Assembly: GCA_947165045.1 (NCBI GenBank)
Contig: CAMUYW010000023.1
Span: 1 to 45,955, forward strand
Origin: an uncultured Fibrobacter sp.
GTDB lineage: Bacteria > Fibrobacterota > Fibrobacteria > Fibrobacterales > Fibrobacteraceae
Reading direction: 5' to 3'
Length of the DNA stretch: 45,955 nt
This document shows positions 1-8,696 of the stretch, piece by piece (position 1 is the first letter of the stretch; each line of letters starts with the position of its first letter). The notes beneath the pieces are model-generated. The model searched no databases, was not told the DNA's origin, and saw only the letters and a program-made list of their open reading frames with translations. Position numbers and translations under genes: made by a program.

Positions 1-3000
1 GATATTCTATGAGAAATGTTTCTCCAGATGTCGAATAGTGCTCCTCGGCCGATTTTCAGGTATTGCGGCAGAGTTGAAATGCGGTCGTAAAGCATCTGGA
101 TGTATTCGTCCTTTTTGCCGTTAAAATCGAGAATTTCGACGGTATAGACGCTTGGAATGTGCGGATTATTAGAACGATGTTCTGCAACTACAGTTCCCTT
201 GAGTTGCAGCGTGTAGCTCGTCGTTTGAATTTCAAAATTGATGGGTTCACCTAGGTACAAATCGTTCATGTTGTCTGTGTAAATGTCGACTCCGTGTTCA
301 AGTAGTTTTGTGGTAATGCCACTTACGCGGCAGCCGTCTTCTTTAGTGACCTCAACCAATTCCGCGGCTCGAACTTTCACGTTTTCGCCATCGGCATCGC
401 GTCCGAGAACAAGCATAATGCACATGATAAGGTAATACGAATTGATGAATAGCCAGAACAATATGGCGAGTACTCCGATGTATTCGTAAACAATGAACAT
501 GTAAGTCATTTGCGCAATTCCCAAAACGGTCAGTGTCAATAACACAATAAAGGGAATAAGGCTCTTTTTGTCGATAATTCTTTCGTTTGCTTTTTCTTTC
601 TTGGTGACTTTGAATGTCGAAAGCGTGAGGCCAAGCGCTTCCTTAATGATGGGTATCAGCAAGAATGGCATGACGGATGTTTCGTAAATGCCGCTCCAAC
701 GAGTTGAAATCATGTTGCGGCTAAGAACGCGCAGCGAAATAATCTGCATAATATGCATCGGTAGCCAGAATAAAATCAAGTCTAGCAAGGTGCATTTGAA
801 AATGGGAATGCAAAAAACAGCAAACATCAAGGGTGATAGCAAATAAACTAGATGCTTGATGGGGGAAAACCAATATAAAACGGAACTCAGGTAGCTTAAT
901 TTTTGCGCAAAGTTCAATTTGCGATTTCGTAAAAACTTGAGCTGCTTGGCCGTTGCGATGACTCCGCGCCCCCAGCGGGTGCGCTGCTGGATGTGCTCTT
1001 TGAACGAGTTGGGCGCAATTCCCGAGGCGATCGGTTCCGAAAGCCCAAGGCTTGCAAATCCAGATGATTCGATCAGCATGCCGGTTGCAAAGTCTTCGGT
1101 GATGGATTCCGTGTAAAAACCGCCGATTTTGTTTAGCGCCTTTCTTGAAAGAATTGTATTGGAGCCTCCGTAAATCACGCTGTTTGAGGATGTCTTTGCC
1201 GCTTCGATTACGCGGTAGAAAAAGTCTTGTTCGTTCGGAACAATTGTTTCTGCATACAAATTATGTTGGAAAACATCCGGTGTGTAAAAACTTTGCGGTG
1301 TTTGTACAATGCCGAGCGGAAAGCGCTTTTCTTCGGGCAAAGTTTCGTTGATTTTTTCGGCATCGATAAAGTAGGGGATGGTCTTGAGTAAAAACTTGCG
1401 GCGCGGAATCATGTCTGCATCTAAAGTCACTATGTAAGGCGATGTTGTTCGCTTTAAGGCTTCGTTCAGGTTCCCGGCTTTAGCGCCTTTGTTATCGGGG
1501 CGGTCAAAGTAATTTACGCCCAGTTCTTCGGCAAGCTTACGCATTTCGGGGCGGCGATGGTCGTCGCAAAGATAAATGTGTACTTTGTTCTTGTCGGGAT
1601 ATTCTATGTACTTGCAGCCGATAATGGTCTTGCGCAAAAGCTCAACAGGTTCATTGTAAGTGGATATGAAAATGTCGACATCCGGGAATTCTTCGGGCTT
1701 GATTTGCGGTAGCGGATATTTCCTCAAGTTGAGCATGTCGTTGTAATGAATCAATGATTCTATGAATCCGAGAATTTCTACTGCGAGCAAAATGACGCTT
1801 CCTATTACGGCGATGTTTCCGAATGCAAATGGGATGGAACATGTCATTCGCCAGCAAAGGTAAATCAAGGTACAAATAGTTCCTATAATCAGTACGGCGT
1901 TTCTCCAAAAACTTGGCTTGCGTACTTTATCTTCGGTGTGCCCGTATTTGTATAATTGCGTATAGGTCTTGATTTGGTTTCTTTTTATTTTTTTTAGAAC
2001 GATTTTTGTTACTGTTAATAATAAAACGATAATGAGCGCCGGTGCAGCAAATATAAGCCAAAGCATGTAGGGCTTCGTTCGTGACATCAACTTGAAATCG
2101 GAAGTGATGCTTTTGTCGGGTATAATCGAATCGACATCTTCTTTGCGCATAATCGCTCGTGCGAGCTTTCCGTAATATGTCAAATCTTTTTCGGTCAGGT
2201 ATTCTAATGCACGAGAATCCGAATTGACAATGGCGCAAGTTTCATCTTTGTTGGATAAACTCCAAATTGTATAATTTAGATGTAATGAATCGACAAGGCT
2301 GTACCATTTTTTGACGCTTTCCAAGTCAATATGCCCATCGCCATCTTCTTCGCAGAGACCGCTTTCGGTAATGAAAATGGGCGTGCCTGAGGCTACGACT
2401 TTTCTAAGCTTTTGGCGAAAATCATCTTTGTGCGAGGCCGCGTAAAAATGGAACACGTACATGACATTTTTAAATTCCAAAGGATCCTTGGCAGGGAATT
2501 GAATTTCTCGACTGTAGTTCGGTGTTCCGACAAGAATCAATGCATCGGGATTGTATCTGCGGATGACGGGAATTATCAGATTTGAATATTCCTTGATGTC
2601 GTCCCAAGTGGTATTGCCGTTGGGTTCGTTGCAGATTTCGAAAATGACATTGGGAATATTGGCGTATTTTTTTGCAATCTTGTTAAAAAAATCGATTGCT
2701 TCAGCAAGGTTTTCGTTGGGATTATTGTCTTGTAAAATGTGCCAGTCGATGATGACATACATGTCGTTTGCGATGGCGAATTCGACACCTTTTTCGAGAA
2801 TTTCCAAATTTTTCTTTTTGTTACCGTTGCAGTAGTCGTAAGAATACATGGCGAGTCGAATCAAGTTGGTGTTCCACTCGGAACTGATTTGGCGGAAAAG
2901 ACCTTGATTGACATATTTAGGGAACCAAGTGAGCCCGTGTGTGCTGAATCCCTTGAGAACGGCTAGATTGCCTTTGTGGTCGTAGAGGTTTGAACCTACA

Positions 3001-3092
3001 ACGTGGAGCTTTCCATGTGTGGATGGTCGGGCAACATTGGCGTTCGCAAAAACAGCAAATACGAATAAAAAAGCTAAAATAAATCTCGCCAT
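1..3092 (-). CDS. GH5 glucanase - GT2 cellulose-synthase-like - PilZ fusion (3' end cut by window edge)
   Basis: One open frame of about 1030 codons, running off the left edge. Residues 1-18 are a signal peptide or signal anchor. Residues about 20-310 are a GH5 domain: acid/base E156 in ICNEPNG, nucleophile E243 in FITESG, plus DWH, HFY and IWSLS motifs. A transmembrane helix lies at about 343-367 and two more before residue 455. The GT2 domain has DVDIF, DxD (D558/D560), TED (665-667) and QRTRW (703-707), the motif set of processive beta-glucan synthases such as BcsA. More membrane helices follow, then a PilZ-like domain from about residue 895. Its c-di-GMP motifs (RxxxR, D/NxSxxG) look degraded. 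Inferred topology: periplasmic GH5, cytoplasmic GT2 and PilZ. The product is probably a beta-glucan, but linkage cannot be read from sequence. The start is the first ATG, preceded by AAGGGGAA. No bcsB is visible inside the window. Confidence 0.9.
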   Translation of the reverse strand, partial: MARFILAFLFVFAVFANANVARPSTHGKLHVVGSNLYDHKGNLAVLKGFSTHGLTWFPKYVNQGLFRQISSEWNTNLIRLAMYSYDYCNGNKKKNLEILEKGVEFAIANDMYVIIDWHILQDNNPNENLAEAIDFFNKIAKKYANIPNVIFEICNEPNGNTTWDDIKEYSNLIIPVIRRYNPDALILVGTPNYSREIQFPAKDPLEFKNVMYVFHFYAASHKDDFRQKLRKVVASGTPIFITESGLCEEDGDGHIDLESVKKWYSLVDSLHLNYTIWSLSNKDETCAIVNSDSRALEYLTEKDLTYYGKLARAIMRKEDVDSIIPDKSITSDFKLMSRTKPYMLWLIFAAPALIIVLLLTVTKIVLKKIKRNQIKTYTQLYKYGHTEDKVRKPSFWRNAVLIIGTICTLIYLCWRMTCSIPFAFGNIAVIGSVILLAVEILGFIESLIHYNDMLNLRKYPLPQIKPEEFPDVDIFISTYNEPVELLRKTIIGCKYIEYPDKNKVHIYLCDDHRRPEMRKLAEELGVNYFDRPDNKGAKAGNLNEALKRTTSPYIVTLDADMIPRRKFLLKTIPYFIDAEKINETLPEEKRFPLGIVQTPQSFYTPDVFQHNLYAETIVPNEQDFFYRVIEAAKTSSNSVIYGGSNTILSRKALNKIGGFYTESITEDFATGMLIESSGFASLGLSEPIASGIAPNSFKEHIQQRTRWGRGVIATAKQLKFLRNRKLNFAQKLSYLSSVLYWFSPIKHLVYLLSPLMFAVFCIPIFKCTLLDLILFWLPMHIMQIISLRVLSRNMISTRWSGIYETSVMPFLLIPIIKEALGLTLSTFKVTKKEKANERIIDKKSLIPFIVLLTLTVLGIAQMTYMFIVYEYIGVLAILFWLFINSYYLIMCIMLVLGRDADGENVKVRAAELVEVTKEDGCRVSGITTKLLEHGVDIYTDNMNDLYLGEPINFEIQTTSYTLQLKGTVVAEHRSNNPHIPSVYTVEILDFNGKKDEYIQMLYDRISTLPQYLKIGRGALFDIWRNISHRI

Positions 3093-3126
3093 AAAAATTC
3101 CCCTTCTTATAAAAATAAAGATAAGC

Positions 3127-3161
3127 AAAAAAAATAAAAATCGCACTCGCAAAGCGAGTGC
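3127..3161 (-). terminator. Rho-independent terminator of uppP
   Basis: Arms GCACTCGC (3143-3150) and GCGAGTGC (3154-3161) form a perfect 8-bp stem with a 3-nt loop. On the minus strand it is followed by a T-rich tract (3127-3141). It lies 31 bases past the uppP stop and just before the GH5-GT2 start. Confidence 0.8.
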
Positions 3162-3191
3162 TGTTGAAAAAAAAGGACTTTTTTTAATTTT

Positions 3192-4037
3192 TTACTTTAT
3201 GAAAATCAGTCCCAAGATGCCGACTGCCCACACATACCAAGCGAAGTGCTGGAACTTGCCCTTCTGCAAGAATGTCATGAGCCACTTGAGGGCGATGATG
3301 CCGAAGATGAACGACACGAGCATGCCCACCAAAAGTTCGGGGGAGAAGCTGCCGGCGTCTGCGCATTTCAAAGCCTTTTCAGGGTCGAGGAGTGCCTTTT
3401 CCGGAGTCATGCTCTGGCACTTGATCCACTTGATGCAGTCGAGGAGTGCTGCACCGCCCACGGCAGGGATGCTCATGAGGAAGCTGAATTCGCCAGCGTA
3501 CTTGCGGTTCACGCCCATGAACATCATGGCGCTGATGGTCGAGCCGCTACGGCTGATGCCCGGGATGCAGGCGATGCCCTGAACGACGCCAGTCACGAGT
3601 GCGCGCCACCAGTTCATCTTGACGCCTTCGTTTTCCGGGTGCTTGGCGCCAGTCGGTCCCCACTGCGACGTGAAAAGCAGAATGCCCGTGAAGAGTTCTG
3701 CAACGCAGACGGCTCGCGGATTCACGAACAACGATTCAAGGGCGTCCTTGAAGCCGAGGCCAATCAATGCGGTCGGGATGGAAGCAAGTACGATGTAGCC
3801 TGCTTCGCGCAACTGGTCGCGGTCACGACGGAGGCAACCGACGATGATGTCTACAATCTTTTTGCGGAACACGACGAAAATGGAAAGGAGCGTTCCTGCG
3901 TGGAGCATGATGTCGAAGAACATGCCCGCTTCGTTCATGTTTAAAAGTTCGTGCCCGATCACGAGGTGACCCGAGCTAGAGATGGGGAGGAATTCGGCGA
4001 GGCCCTGCAACAGACCGAGGATAATAGATTCTAACAT
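3192..4037 (-). CDS. uppP: Undecaprenyl-diphosphatase (UppP/BacA)
   Basis: Integral membrane phosphatase that recycles undecaprenyl diphosphate to the monophosphate carrier used for peptidoglycan and other surface glycans. Both family signatures are present: GLAEFLPISSSGHL near the N-terminus and PGISRSGST in the middle. Several hydrophobic segments cover the rest. Length is 281 residues, close to the usual ~270. I chose the ATG at 4037 (MLESIILGLLQG), which aligns with the family N-terminus. An upstream start at 4103 would add a basic, non-homologous leader and overlap the divergent gene at 4074. No good Shine-Dalgarno is visible. It is divergent from the deacetylase-like gene with only 36 bases between starts, so the promoters must overlap the coding ends. 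Family assignment is secure. Confidence 0.95.
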   Translation of the reverse strand: MLESIILGLLQGLAEFLPISSSGHLVIGHELLNMNEAGMFFDIMLHAGTLLSIFVVFRKKIVDIIVGCLRRDRDQLREAGYIVLASIPTALIGLGFKDALESLFVNPRAVCVAELFTGILLFTSQWGPTGAKHPENEGVKMNWWRALVTGVVQGIACIPGISRSGSTISAMMFMGVNRKYAGEFSFLMSIPAVGGAALLDCIKWIKCQSMTPEKALLDPEKALKCADAGSFSPELLVGMLVSFIFGIIALKWLMTFLQKGKFQHFAWYVWAVGILGLIFIK

Positions 4038-4073
4038 GAAGGGAAATATAGATTTTTTACTATTTTCTCTCGC

Positions 4074-4808
4074 ATGTCTCGCAAGTTTCTCCTTTGTTTT
4101 CATGATTTTTCGGTGTGGAATTTCCGCACTTCGCTTCCGATTCTCGAAGACCTCAAGGATTTGGCGGGGGCGCCTTTTAGCGTGCTTGTTATTCCCGATA
4201 CCGAAAATGCAACGCCGGAGGCAATTGACGAATTTCGCGGCGTTCTCCGAAAGTTAAAGTCCGAAGGTTTTGAACTTGCTTTGCATGGCTTTAAGCACAA
4301 AGGTGAATTTAGCCAGGGTCGCAGTTATGCGGGGCTTGTTGGCATGAACATGACATCGGGCGAGGCTGAGTTTGCTGGCCTTTGCGAGTACGAGTCGAGC
4401 CGACTTTTGCAGGCTGCGCTTGGTGCTTGGAAAATGTTGTTTGAAATTCCGGGTCAGGACCGGAATGACGTTGAGATGCCGGTGGCATTTGTTCCGCCGA
4501 CTTGGTTCAGCAATAAGTATTTGTCTGGGCAAGTGCGTGCCGAAAAAATGTTGTACGAAGACCGCTTTTCGTTGACGACCGCTGATGGCGTTCGCTATTC
4601 TTCGCCAGTGGCTAGCTTTGCAGGAATCCCGAATGCGGCTGAAAAAGCGGCGTTTATTTATGCCGAGGGAATCCTGAAATTCCCGTTTGGTGTGCCGCGC
4701 ATTGCTGTTCATCCGGTGGATTTCCCGCGATTGAACGACAAAATTCGTGACTTGGTGCGCTTAGCGCTTGGCTGCAAACGTAAGCTCTCGCTTTACCGCG
4801 ATTTGTAA
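4074..4808 (+). CDS. DUF2334/polysaccharide deacetylase-like protein
   Basis: A 244-residue soluble protein without a signal peptide. The N-terminus has LLCFHDFS and the middle has LALHGFKHKGEF, the paired Asp and His patches expected of a NodB-like or DUF2334 deacetylase fold (DUF2334 proteins are a divergent branch of the polysaccharide deacetylases). PTWF and HPVDFPR near the C-terminus fit the later conserved motifs of that fold. The substrate is unknown; a surface or cytosolic acetylated sugar is plausible but not shown. It is divergent from uppP and ends before a hairpin that serves the opposite strand. The start is the first ATG of the frame, with no clear Shine-Dalgarno. Assignment to the superfamily is moderately sure, activity is not. 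Confidence 0.7.
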   Translation: MSRKFLLCFHDFSVWNFRTSLPILEDLKDLAGAPFSVLVIPDTENATPEAIDEFRGVLRKLKSEGFELALHGFKHKGEFSQGRSYAGLVGMNMTSGEAEFAGLCEYESSRLLQAALGAWKMLFEIPGQDRNDVEMPVAFVPPTWFSNKYLSGQVRAEKMLYEDRFSLTTADGVRYSSPVASFAGIPNAAEKAAFIYAEGILKFPFGVPRIAVHPVDFPRLNDKIRDLVRLALGCKRKLSLYRDL

Positions 4809-4811
4809 ACG

Positions 4812-4836
4812 AAAAAGGGCTACCTCGTGGTAGCCC
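4812..4836 (-). terminator. Terminator of the M23 peptidase gene
   Basis: GGGCTACC (4817-4824) and GGTAGCCC (4829-4836) form a perfect 8-bp stem with a TCGT loop. On the minus strand it is followed by TTTTTC. It sits 24 bases past the stop of the 4860-6872 gene. There is no T-run on the plus side. Confidence 0.75.
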
Positions 4837-4859
4837 AATTCACAACCATTAGCTAATAA

Positions 4860-6872
4860 CTAGAATCCAGGAATAGAAATTTCTTTCTTCACTTTACGCT
4901 TTGAATCGTCGGTGATTTCGATGGTGAGCGTTTCGCCTGCATCGGGGAGAGCTTCGCCAAGAAGGATGATTTCGCGCGGTTCGGAGTCGTATTCCGCTGC
5001 TATCCACTTGTTCCCAGCTTTGACCGTGATTGCGTTGCCGTCTGGAATTCCTGCGTATCTAGAGTAAAGTGGAATCTTAAGAGCCGCTTGGTATGTCCCG
5101 CTTACGAGCGTTTCTGCCCAATACGGGAATCCGAGTGAAATACCGTCTTCGTCTGTAATGTTGGCGAGATCTCTGAGTTCGTTTGTTGTGGCGCAACGAT
5201 TCTTGGAGCCCGTTTGCTTTTCAAAGTAGAACCATCTGCGAGTCGTTTCGCCGAGCCAGTAGAGTGGCGCCGGATTGTCTTCGTTTTCGATGCAAACGTT
5301 CCATTTGCCGTAGAATTGTAATCCCTTCGGATGGAATTCGTAAAAGTCTACACTGTCCGTTTGGTTGCGCGTGATGGCGAGAACGCGCTGCGATGTGTCG
5401 CCAACGACGGGAATTCCCGAAATCTTTTGTGAGATTTTCACATTGCCAACTTTCGTGTACCAGTTGATGCTGTTCTTGTATTTGCCATATGGATAAACGG
5501 CGATAAGTTCGTTTACACTGCGGCCAGTGCCGGTGGAGGCTGCATCTGCGCTATACCGGATGTATCTCGTCTCAGGGAACGTCTCGACGATCTTTCCGAT
5601 GGGGAGTGGCTTGCTATGGTCAAAGATTTTGCAAAGGTCATTGTTGATAATTTGTTCGTCCTTGTTCAATGCGGAGAACTTATAACCGGATTCGCAGCGG
5701 AAAATATCGAGCATGCTCTTGCTCAGGAATGTGTAAAGTGGCGTAGTCTGATTTTTAGTCAGAACAAACTTTCCATTGTCTTTGCATGATTGATGGAAGT
5801 TGAATTCGCGCCTAATAACATGTCCGCTAAAGTCTTCGACTTCAAGTCTGTAAGTGGAAATGGGTCCGAGTTTGGCGTCAATGTAATGCCAATCGCCTGC
5901 GGTGTCCGCTTCTTCTGCCCAAAGAAGTTCGTTGCGGATATCAAGCATCTTTTTATAGCTGAGTTTATCCATGACTTTACTGTAAATTTTATCGTCATAG
6001 CGCCATAATTCGATGCGTCGGACTGACATCGGGTTTTCCTTGGGCTCGCGGCTGTAATCGGCGATTTTTATGGCCATGGACAAGTTGAATTCATTCTTGA
6101 CCGGGGTTTGTGCACAGCCGTTGCGTAATGCTTCGTCCGTTGTAAGAGCAAGTTCATTCCCTTGCCATACGGCAACGCCAAAAATCTGCGGAGCGATCGT
6201 ATCAAGGCATTTTACGCCTAATTGGCAAGGAGACGTTACATCGTCTTTGTTGAGGCGGACTTCCAGATGTAGATGCGGATTGCCGATGCCGGTGCTTCCC
6301 GAGAATGTAAGTGTGTCGCCCTTGCGGAAGTAGACGTTTGGCTTGATGGAAATGTCGTTACTTTTTGTGGAATACTGTTTGTCTTTTACGAGTTTGTCTA
6401 TGTTCGGCGTGAAACTGCTTTGGTGCGCGAAAACCCAGGTCTTTCCGCTTACACCTTCAAAGAACATGACCTTGCCGTAGCCGAACGGCGATGTCTTGAT
6501 TTCCCTGACGTAGCCGTTTTCTGGGGCGTAGATTGGCCAACCTTCTTCCATTTGCGTGGAATAGTCGATGCCTGCATGGTAGCGTGAACCGCGGTTCTCT
6601 CCGAACGATGATGTCAAATACGCGTCGCGTTTGAAGGGATCGTAAGTGAAAGGTTCTACGTAGTTTTCGGAAATAAGTTCTGCGGGCGGAGCGGATCTTT
6701 CGGAGAAGTCCGTGTTGTCTAGTTTGGCGCCTCTTTGGGTTGCGATGCAGTCTTCATAAGCGAAGGCGTCCATTTTGGATGCATCGCAGACGATGTTTGA
6801 ATTTGTGTCGGCGAAACTTAATGCACTGCCGATGGAAAGTAAGAATGAAGTGATTTTGGTAAGCCTGGTCAT
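4860..6872 (-). CDS. Secreted M23 (lysostaphin-type) metallopeptidase family protein
   Basis: A 670-residue protein with a signal peptide (residues 1-21, ending ALSFA). The M23 domain spans about 85-210. Zinc ligands are visible: H99 and D103 in YHAGIDYS, H200 and H202 in NPHLHLE, and H150 in VFAHQ as the likely catalytic helper. M23 enzymes cut peptide bridges of peptidoglycan in the periplasm. The C-terminal 450 residues match no domain I recognise. They are rich in beta-strand-like segments and aromatic residues and end in an Ig-like stretch (about 600-670), possibly for binding substrate or regulating activity. It is a single-gene unit with its own terminator. All metal ligands are intact, so hydrolase activity is likely. 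Confidence 0.85.
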   Translation of the reverse strand: MTRLTKITSFLLSIGSALSFADTNSNIVCDASKMDAFAYEDCIATQRGAKLDNTDFSERSAPPAELISENYVEPFTYDPFKRDAYLTSSFGENRGSRYHAGIDYSTQMEEGWPIYAPENGYVREIKTSPFGYGKVMFFEGVSGKTWVFAHQSSFTPNIDKLVKDKQYSTKSNDISIKPNVYFRKGDTLTFSGSTGIGNPHLHLEVRLNKDDVTSPCQLGVKCLDTIAPQIFGVAVWQGNELALTTDEALRNGCAQTPVKNEFNLSMAIKIADYSREPKENPMSVRRIELWRYDDKIYSKVMDKLSYKKMLDIRNELLWAEEADTAGDWHYIDAKLGPISTYRLEVEDFSGHVIRREFNFHQSCKDNGKFVLTKNQTTPLYTFLSKSMLDIFRCESGYKFSALNKDEQIINNDLCKIFDHSKPLPIGKIVETFPETRYIRYSADAASTGTGRSVNELIAVYPYGKYKNSINWYTKVGNVKISQKISGIPVVGDTSQRVLAITRNQTDSVDFYEFHPKGLQFYGKWNVCIENEDNPAPLYWLGETTRRWFYFEKQTGSKNRCATTNELRDLANITDEDGISLGFPYWAETLVSGTYQAALKIPLYSRYAGIPDGNAITVKAGNKWIAAEYDSEPREIILLGEALPDAGETLTIEITDDSKRKVKKEISIPGF

Positions 6873-6994
6873 ATTGTTAAATAAAATACAAAAATATTAT
6901 TTTATAATAACGAATCTAATTTGTTTAAGCGCGCGATTTAGCAAGAAATTTAGGACCGATATAAATCTACATTATAGCTAGTGAATAAGATTGT

Positions 6995-7027
6995 AAAATA
7001 AAAAAGACTCGCTTCAAGCGAGTCTTT
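6995..7027 (-). terminator. Terminator of tRNA-Ala
   Basis: Arms AAAGACTCGC (7003-7012) and GCGAGTCTTT (7018-7027) with a 5-nt loop. A minus-strand T-rich tail follows. It starts 4 bases beyond the tRNA 3' end. Confidence 0.8.
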
Positions 7028-7031
7028 CTAG

Positions 7032-7104
7032 TGGAGCTAAGGAGAGTCGAACTCCTGACCTCCTGCATGCCATGCAGGCGCTCTACCAACTGAGCTATAA
7101 CCCC
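7032..7104 (-). tRNA. tRNA-Ala (GGC)
   Basis: The minus strand folds into a full cloverleaf of 73 nt. Acceptor GGGGTTA pairs with TAGCTCC, the D arm has AGCTCAGTTGGTAGAGC, the anticodon stem is CCTGC/GCAGG with loop ATGGCAT giving anticodon GGC, and the T loop is TTCGACT. The discriminator is A. The 3' CCA is not encoded. Confidence 0.95.
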
Positions 7105-7186
7105 GAGGACGCGCACAAATATAGAATGAATTATTGTACGTGTCAAGGGCGTGAAGTGAAATAATTGAAAAAATTTTCTTCGTTTG

Positions 7187-7213
7187 TCACCCCGGCCTCT
7201 GTACCGGGGGCGC
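7187..7213. repeat. Palindromic intergenic repeat (CCCGG family)
   Basis: CCCCGG and CCGGGG arms around a short loop. It is related in sequence to the hairpins at 7226-7245, 25997-26025 and elsewhere in the window. It lies between tRNA-Ala and the cyclophilin gene, next to the cyclophilin terminator. Confidence 0.55.
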
Positions 7214-7214
7214 C

Positions 7215-7245
7215 AAAAAAGAAAATCCCGGAACGGAGTCCGGGA
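7215..7245 (-). terminator. Terminator of the cyclophilin gene, also a CCCGG-family repeat
   Basis: TCCCGGA (7226-7232) and TCCGGGA (7239-7245) form a 7-bp stem. On the minus strand TTTTCTTTTTT follows. It lies 31 bases past the stop of the 7277-7825 gene. Confidence 0.75.
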
Positions 7246-7276
7246 TGACATGTAAAAAAGAATGGCTATTGCCTAA

Positions 7277-7825
7277 TTACGCCTTCTCGATCGTCACGCT
7301 TTCGATAATGACGTCGTCGTACGGGCGGTCCATGCGGTCGGTCTGCACGCCGGCGATTTCATCGAGAACATCGAAGCCTTCGTAGAGCTGGCCGAATACG
7401 GAGTAACCGTCAGCCGGACCTGGGCCGCACTGTTCGTGGTCAAGGAAGTGAACGTTGTTGCCGTGAACGATAAAGAACTGGCTGCCGATAGAATGCGGCA
7501 TTGCGGTCTTTGCCCAGCTAAGAGCGCCGCGAACGTGGGTGAGGCGGCTGTCGTACTTGTCGCCGATGGTAGAACCCGGACCCTGAGCGGCGTGGCCACC
7601 GGTGCCGTTTTTGCGAGTGAAGTCGCCACCCTGGATCATGAAGTCCTTGATGATGCGGTGGAACGGAGCGCCATCGTACTTGCCTTGCTTTGCAAGTTCA
7701 ATGAAGTTTGTTGCACATTCACCGACGATTTCTTCGAAAAGACGAAGTTTCATCGTGCCGTGGTTGGTCTTCATGATGGCGACGGTTTCGCCTGCCTGCG
7801 GTTTGTCGAGCTGATTAAATGCCAT
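7277..7825 (-). CDS. Cyclophilin-type peptidyl-prolyl cis-trans isomerase
   Basis: A 182-residue cytoplasmic cyclophilin that catalyses cis-trans isomerisation of X-Pro bonds. Family motifs in order: FHRIIKDFMIQGGD (with the catalytic Arg), GTGG, LSWAKTA, GSQFFIVHG (the substrate-pocket F), HFLDHE and VFGQLYEGFDVLDEI. There is no signal peptide with the start chosen here, the ATG at 7825, which has GGAG 6 bases upstream. An upstream frame extension to 7921 lacks a ribosome site and is unlike the family. The H of FLDHEQCG and the W-for-M shift in LSWAKTA resemble small bacterial cyclophilins. It is a single-gene unit with its own terminator. Confidence 0.93.
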   Translation of the reverse strand: MAFNQLDKPQAGETVAIMKTNHGTMKLRLFEEIVGECATNFIELAKQGKYDGAPFHRIIKDFMIQGGDFTRKNGTGGHAAQGPGSTIGDKYDSRLTHVRGALSWAKTAMPHSIGSQFFIVHGNNVHFLDHEQCGPGPADGYSVFGQLYEGFDVLDEIAGVQTDRMDRPYDDVIIESVTIEKA

Positions 7826-8131
7826 TTTTGCTCCTAAGGTTTTGGGTATGAGATCGCGTAGCCTTGTGTCATGAAAATAGTTTTTAAAGCACGGCACTAA
7901 GCGTCGCGTTTTTGCATACATATATACAAATATCGCAAGGTGATTTGAAAGCGGTTTGTCGGTTTTTCTCCAAAAAAGCTAGATTATCGAAAAAAGGTCA
8001 TAAGGTTATAGGTAGTAGGTATTAGGAAGGAAATCATGCACTTTGTGCATCTGTATGGGGCGGCTGTGCCGCGATTTTAACCTAAAGCCTAACTCCTAAA
8101 ACCTAATTTCTATGATTTTTAACTATAAGTA
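7826..8131. other. Structured 306-base intergenic region upstream of pyrR
   Basis: It holds no gene. A possible promoter is TTGTCG (7956-7961) and TAGATT (7980-7985), 18 bases apart (weak). From 8016 to 8105 the DNA can form an outer stem, TAGGTATTAGGA (8016-8027) with TCCTAAAACCTA (8094-8105), 11 of 12 paired. It encloses two hairpins: ATGCA/TGCAT (8036-8050) and GCGGC/GCCGC (8060-8072). It could be a pyrR leader or a dispersed repeat; the AGTAGG-like words also occur near 20555. Confidence 0.5.
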
Positions 8132-8695
8132 ATGACTATGAACGATAACTGCAAAAAAGTAAGCGAGCTCCTTTCGGCGCAGACAATGGAATTTGCGCTC
8201 GACGAAATGGCCGCAAAAATCGCGAAAATGCACCCATCCGCCGACAACATGATTGTCCTTGGCATGGCAAGCCGCGGTATCCCGCTGGCAAAAAAACTCA
8301 CGGAACGTCTCTCCCAGAAGTTTGGCAAGCCTATTGAAATGGGTAGCCTTGATGCCACGTTCTACCGTGACGATTTCCACTACCGCAAAAAAGTGGCAAC
8401 CGAAATGCGCTTTACCGAAATGCCCGCTTCGGTTGAAAACAAAACAGTCATTCTCGTAGATGACGTGCTTTACACGGGCCGTTCTGCTCTTGCCGCCATG
8501 CGTTCTATTTTGGACCTTGGTCGCCCGGCAGCCATTCGTCTTTGCGTGCTCGTGGACCGCGGACACCGCGAACTCCCGATTGCACCTGATTGCGTAGGTC
8601 TTACGGTTGAAACCGCTAAGAATCAAGAAGTCCGTGTGGCAATCGACCCGATTGACAAAGAAAATTCTGTTTATCTTGTAGAAGTGGAGGCGTAA
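8132..8695 (+). CDS. pyrR: PyrR-type pyrimidine operon regulator / uracil phosphoribosyltransferase
   Basis: A type I phosphoribosyltransferase of 187 residues. The PRPP-binding motif VILVDDVLYTGRSA is intact, as are SRGIPLA and the LVDRGHRELPI stretch typical of PyrR. PyrR proteins bind pyr mRNA to control attenuation and often have weak UPRTase activity (known for the family). Its place directly ahead of pyrB fits a regulator of pyrimidine synthesis. The start could be ATG 8132 or ATG 8138; neither has a good Shine-Dalgarno. The stop is one base from the pyrB start, so the genes are surely co-transcribed. I could not find a PyrR-binding loop in the leader, but a structured region lies upstream. 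Confidence 0.9.
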   Translation: MTMNDNCKKVSELLSAQTMEFALDEMAAKIAKMHPSADNMIVLGMASRGIPLAKKLTERLSQKFGKPIEMGSLDATFYRDDFHYRKKVATEMRFTEMPASVENKTVILVDDVLYTGRSALAAMRSILDLGRPAAIRLCVLVDRGHRELPIAPDCVGLTVETAKNQEVRVAIDPIDKENSVYLVEVEA

Positions 8696-8696
8696 A

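Noticed and set aside
3246..3944. 232-codon open frame on the plus strand
   Set aside because: Antisense to uppP, His/Glu/Ala-rich shadow product.
8106..8131. Bacillus-type PyrR binding loop
   Set aside because: No match to the known RNA loop consensus was seen by eye in the leader.
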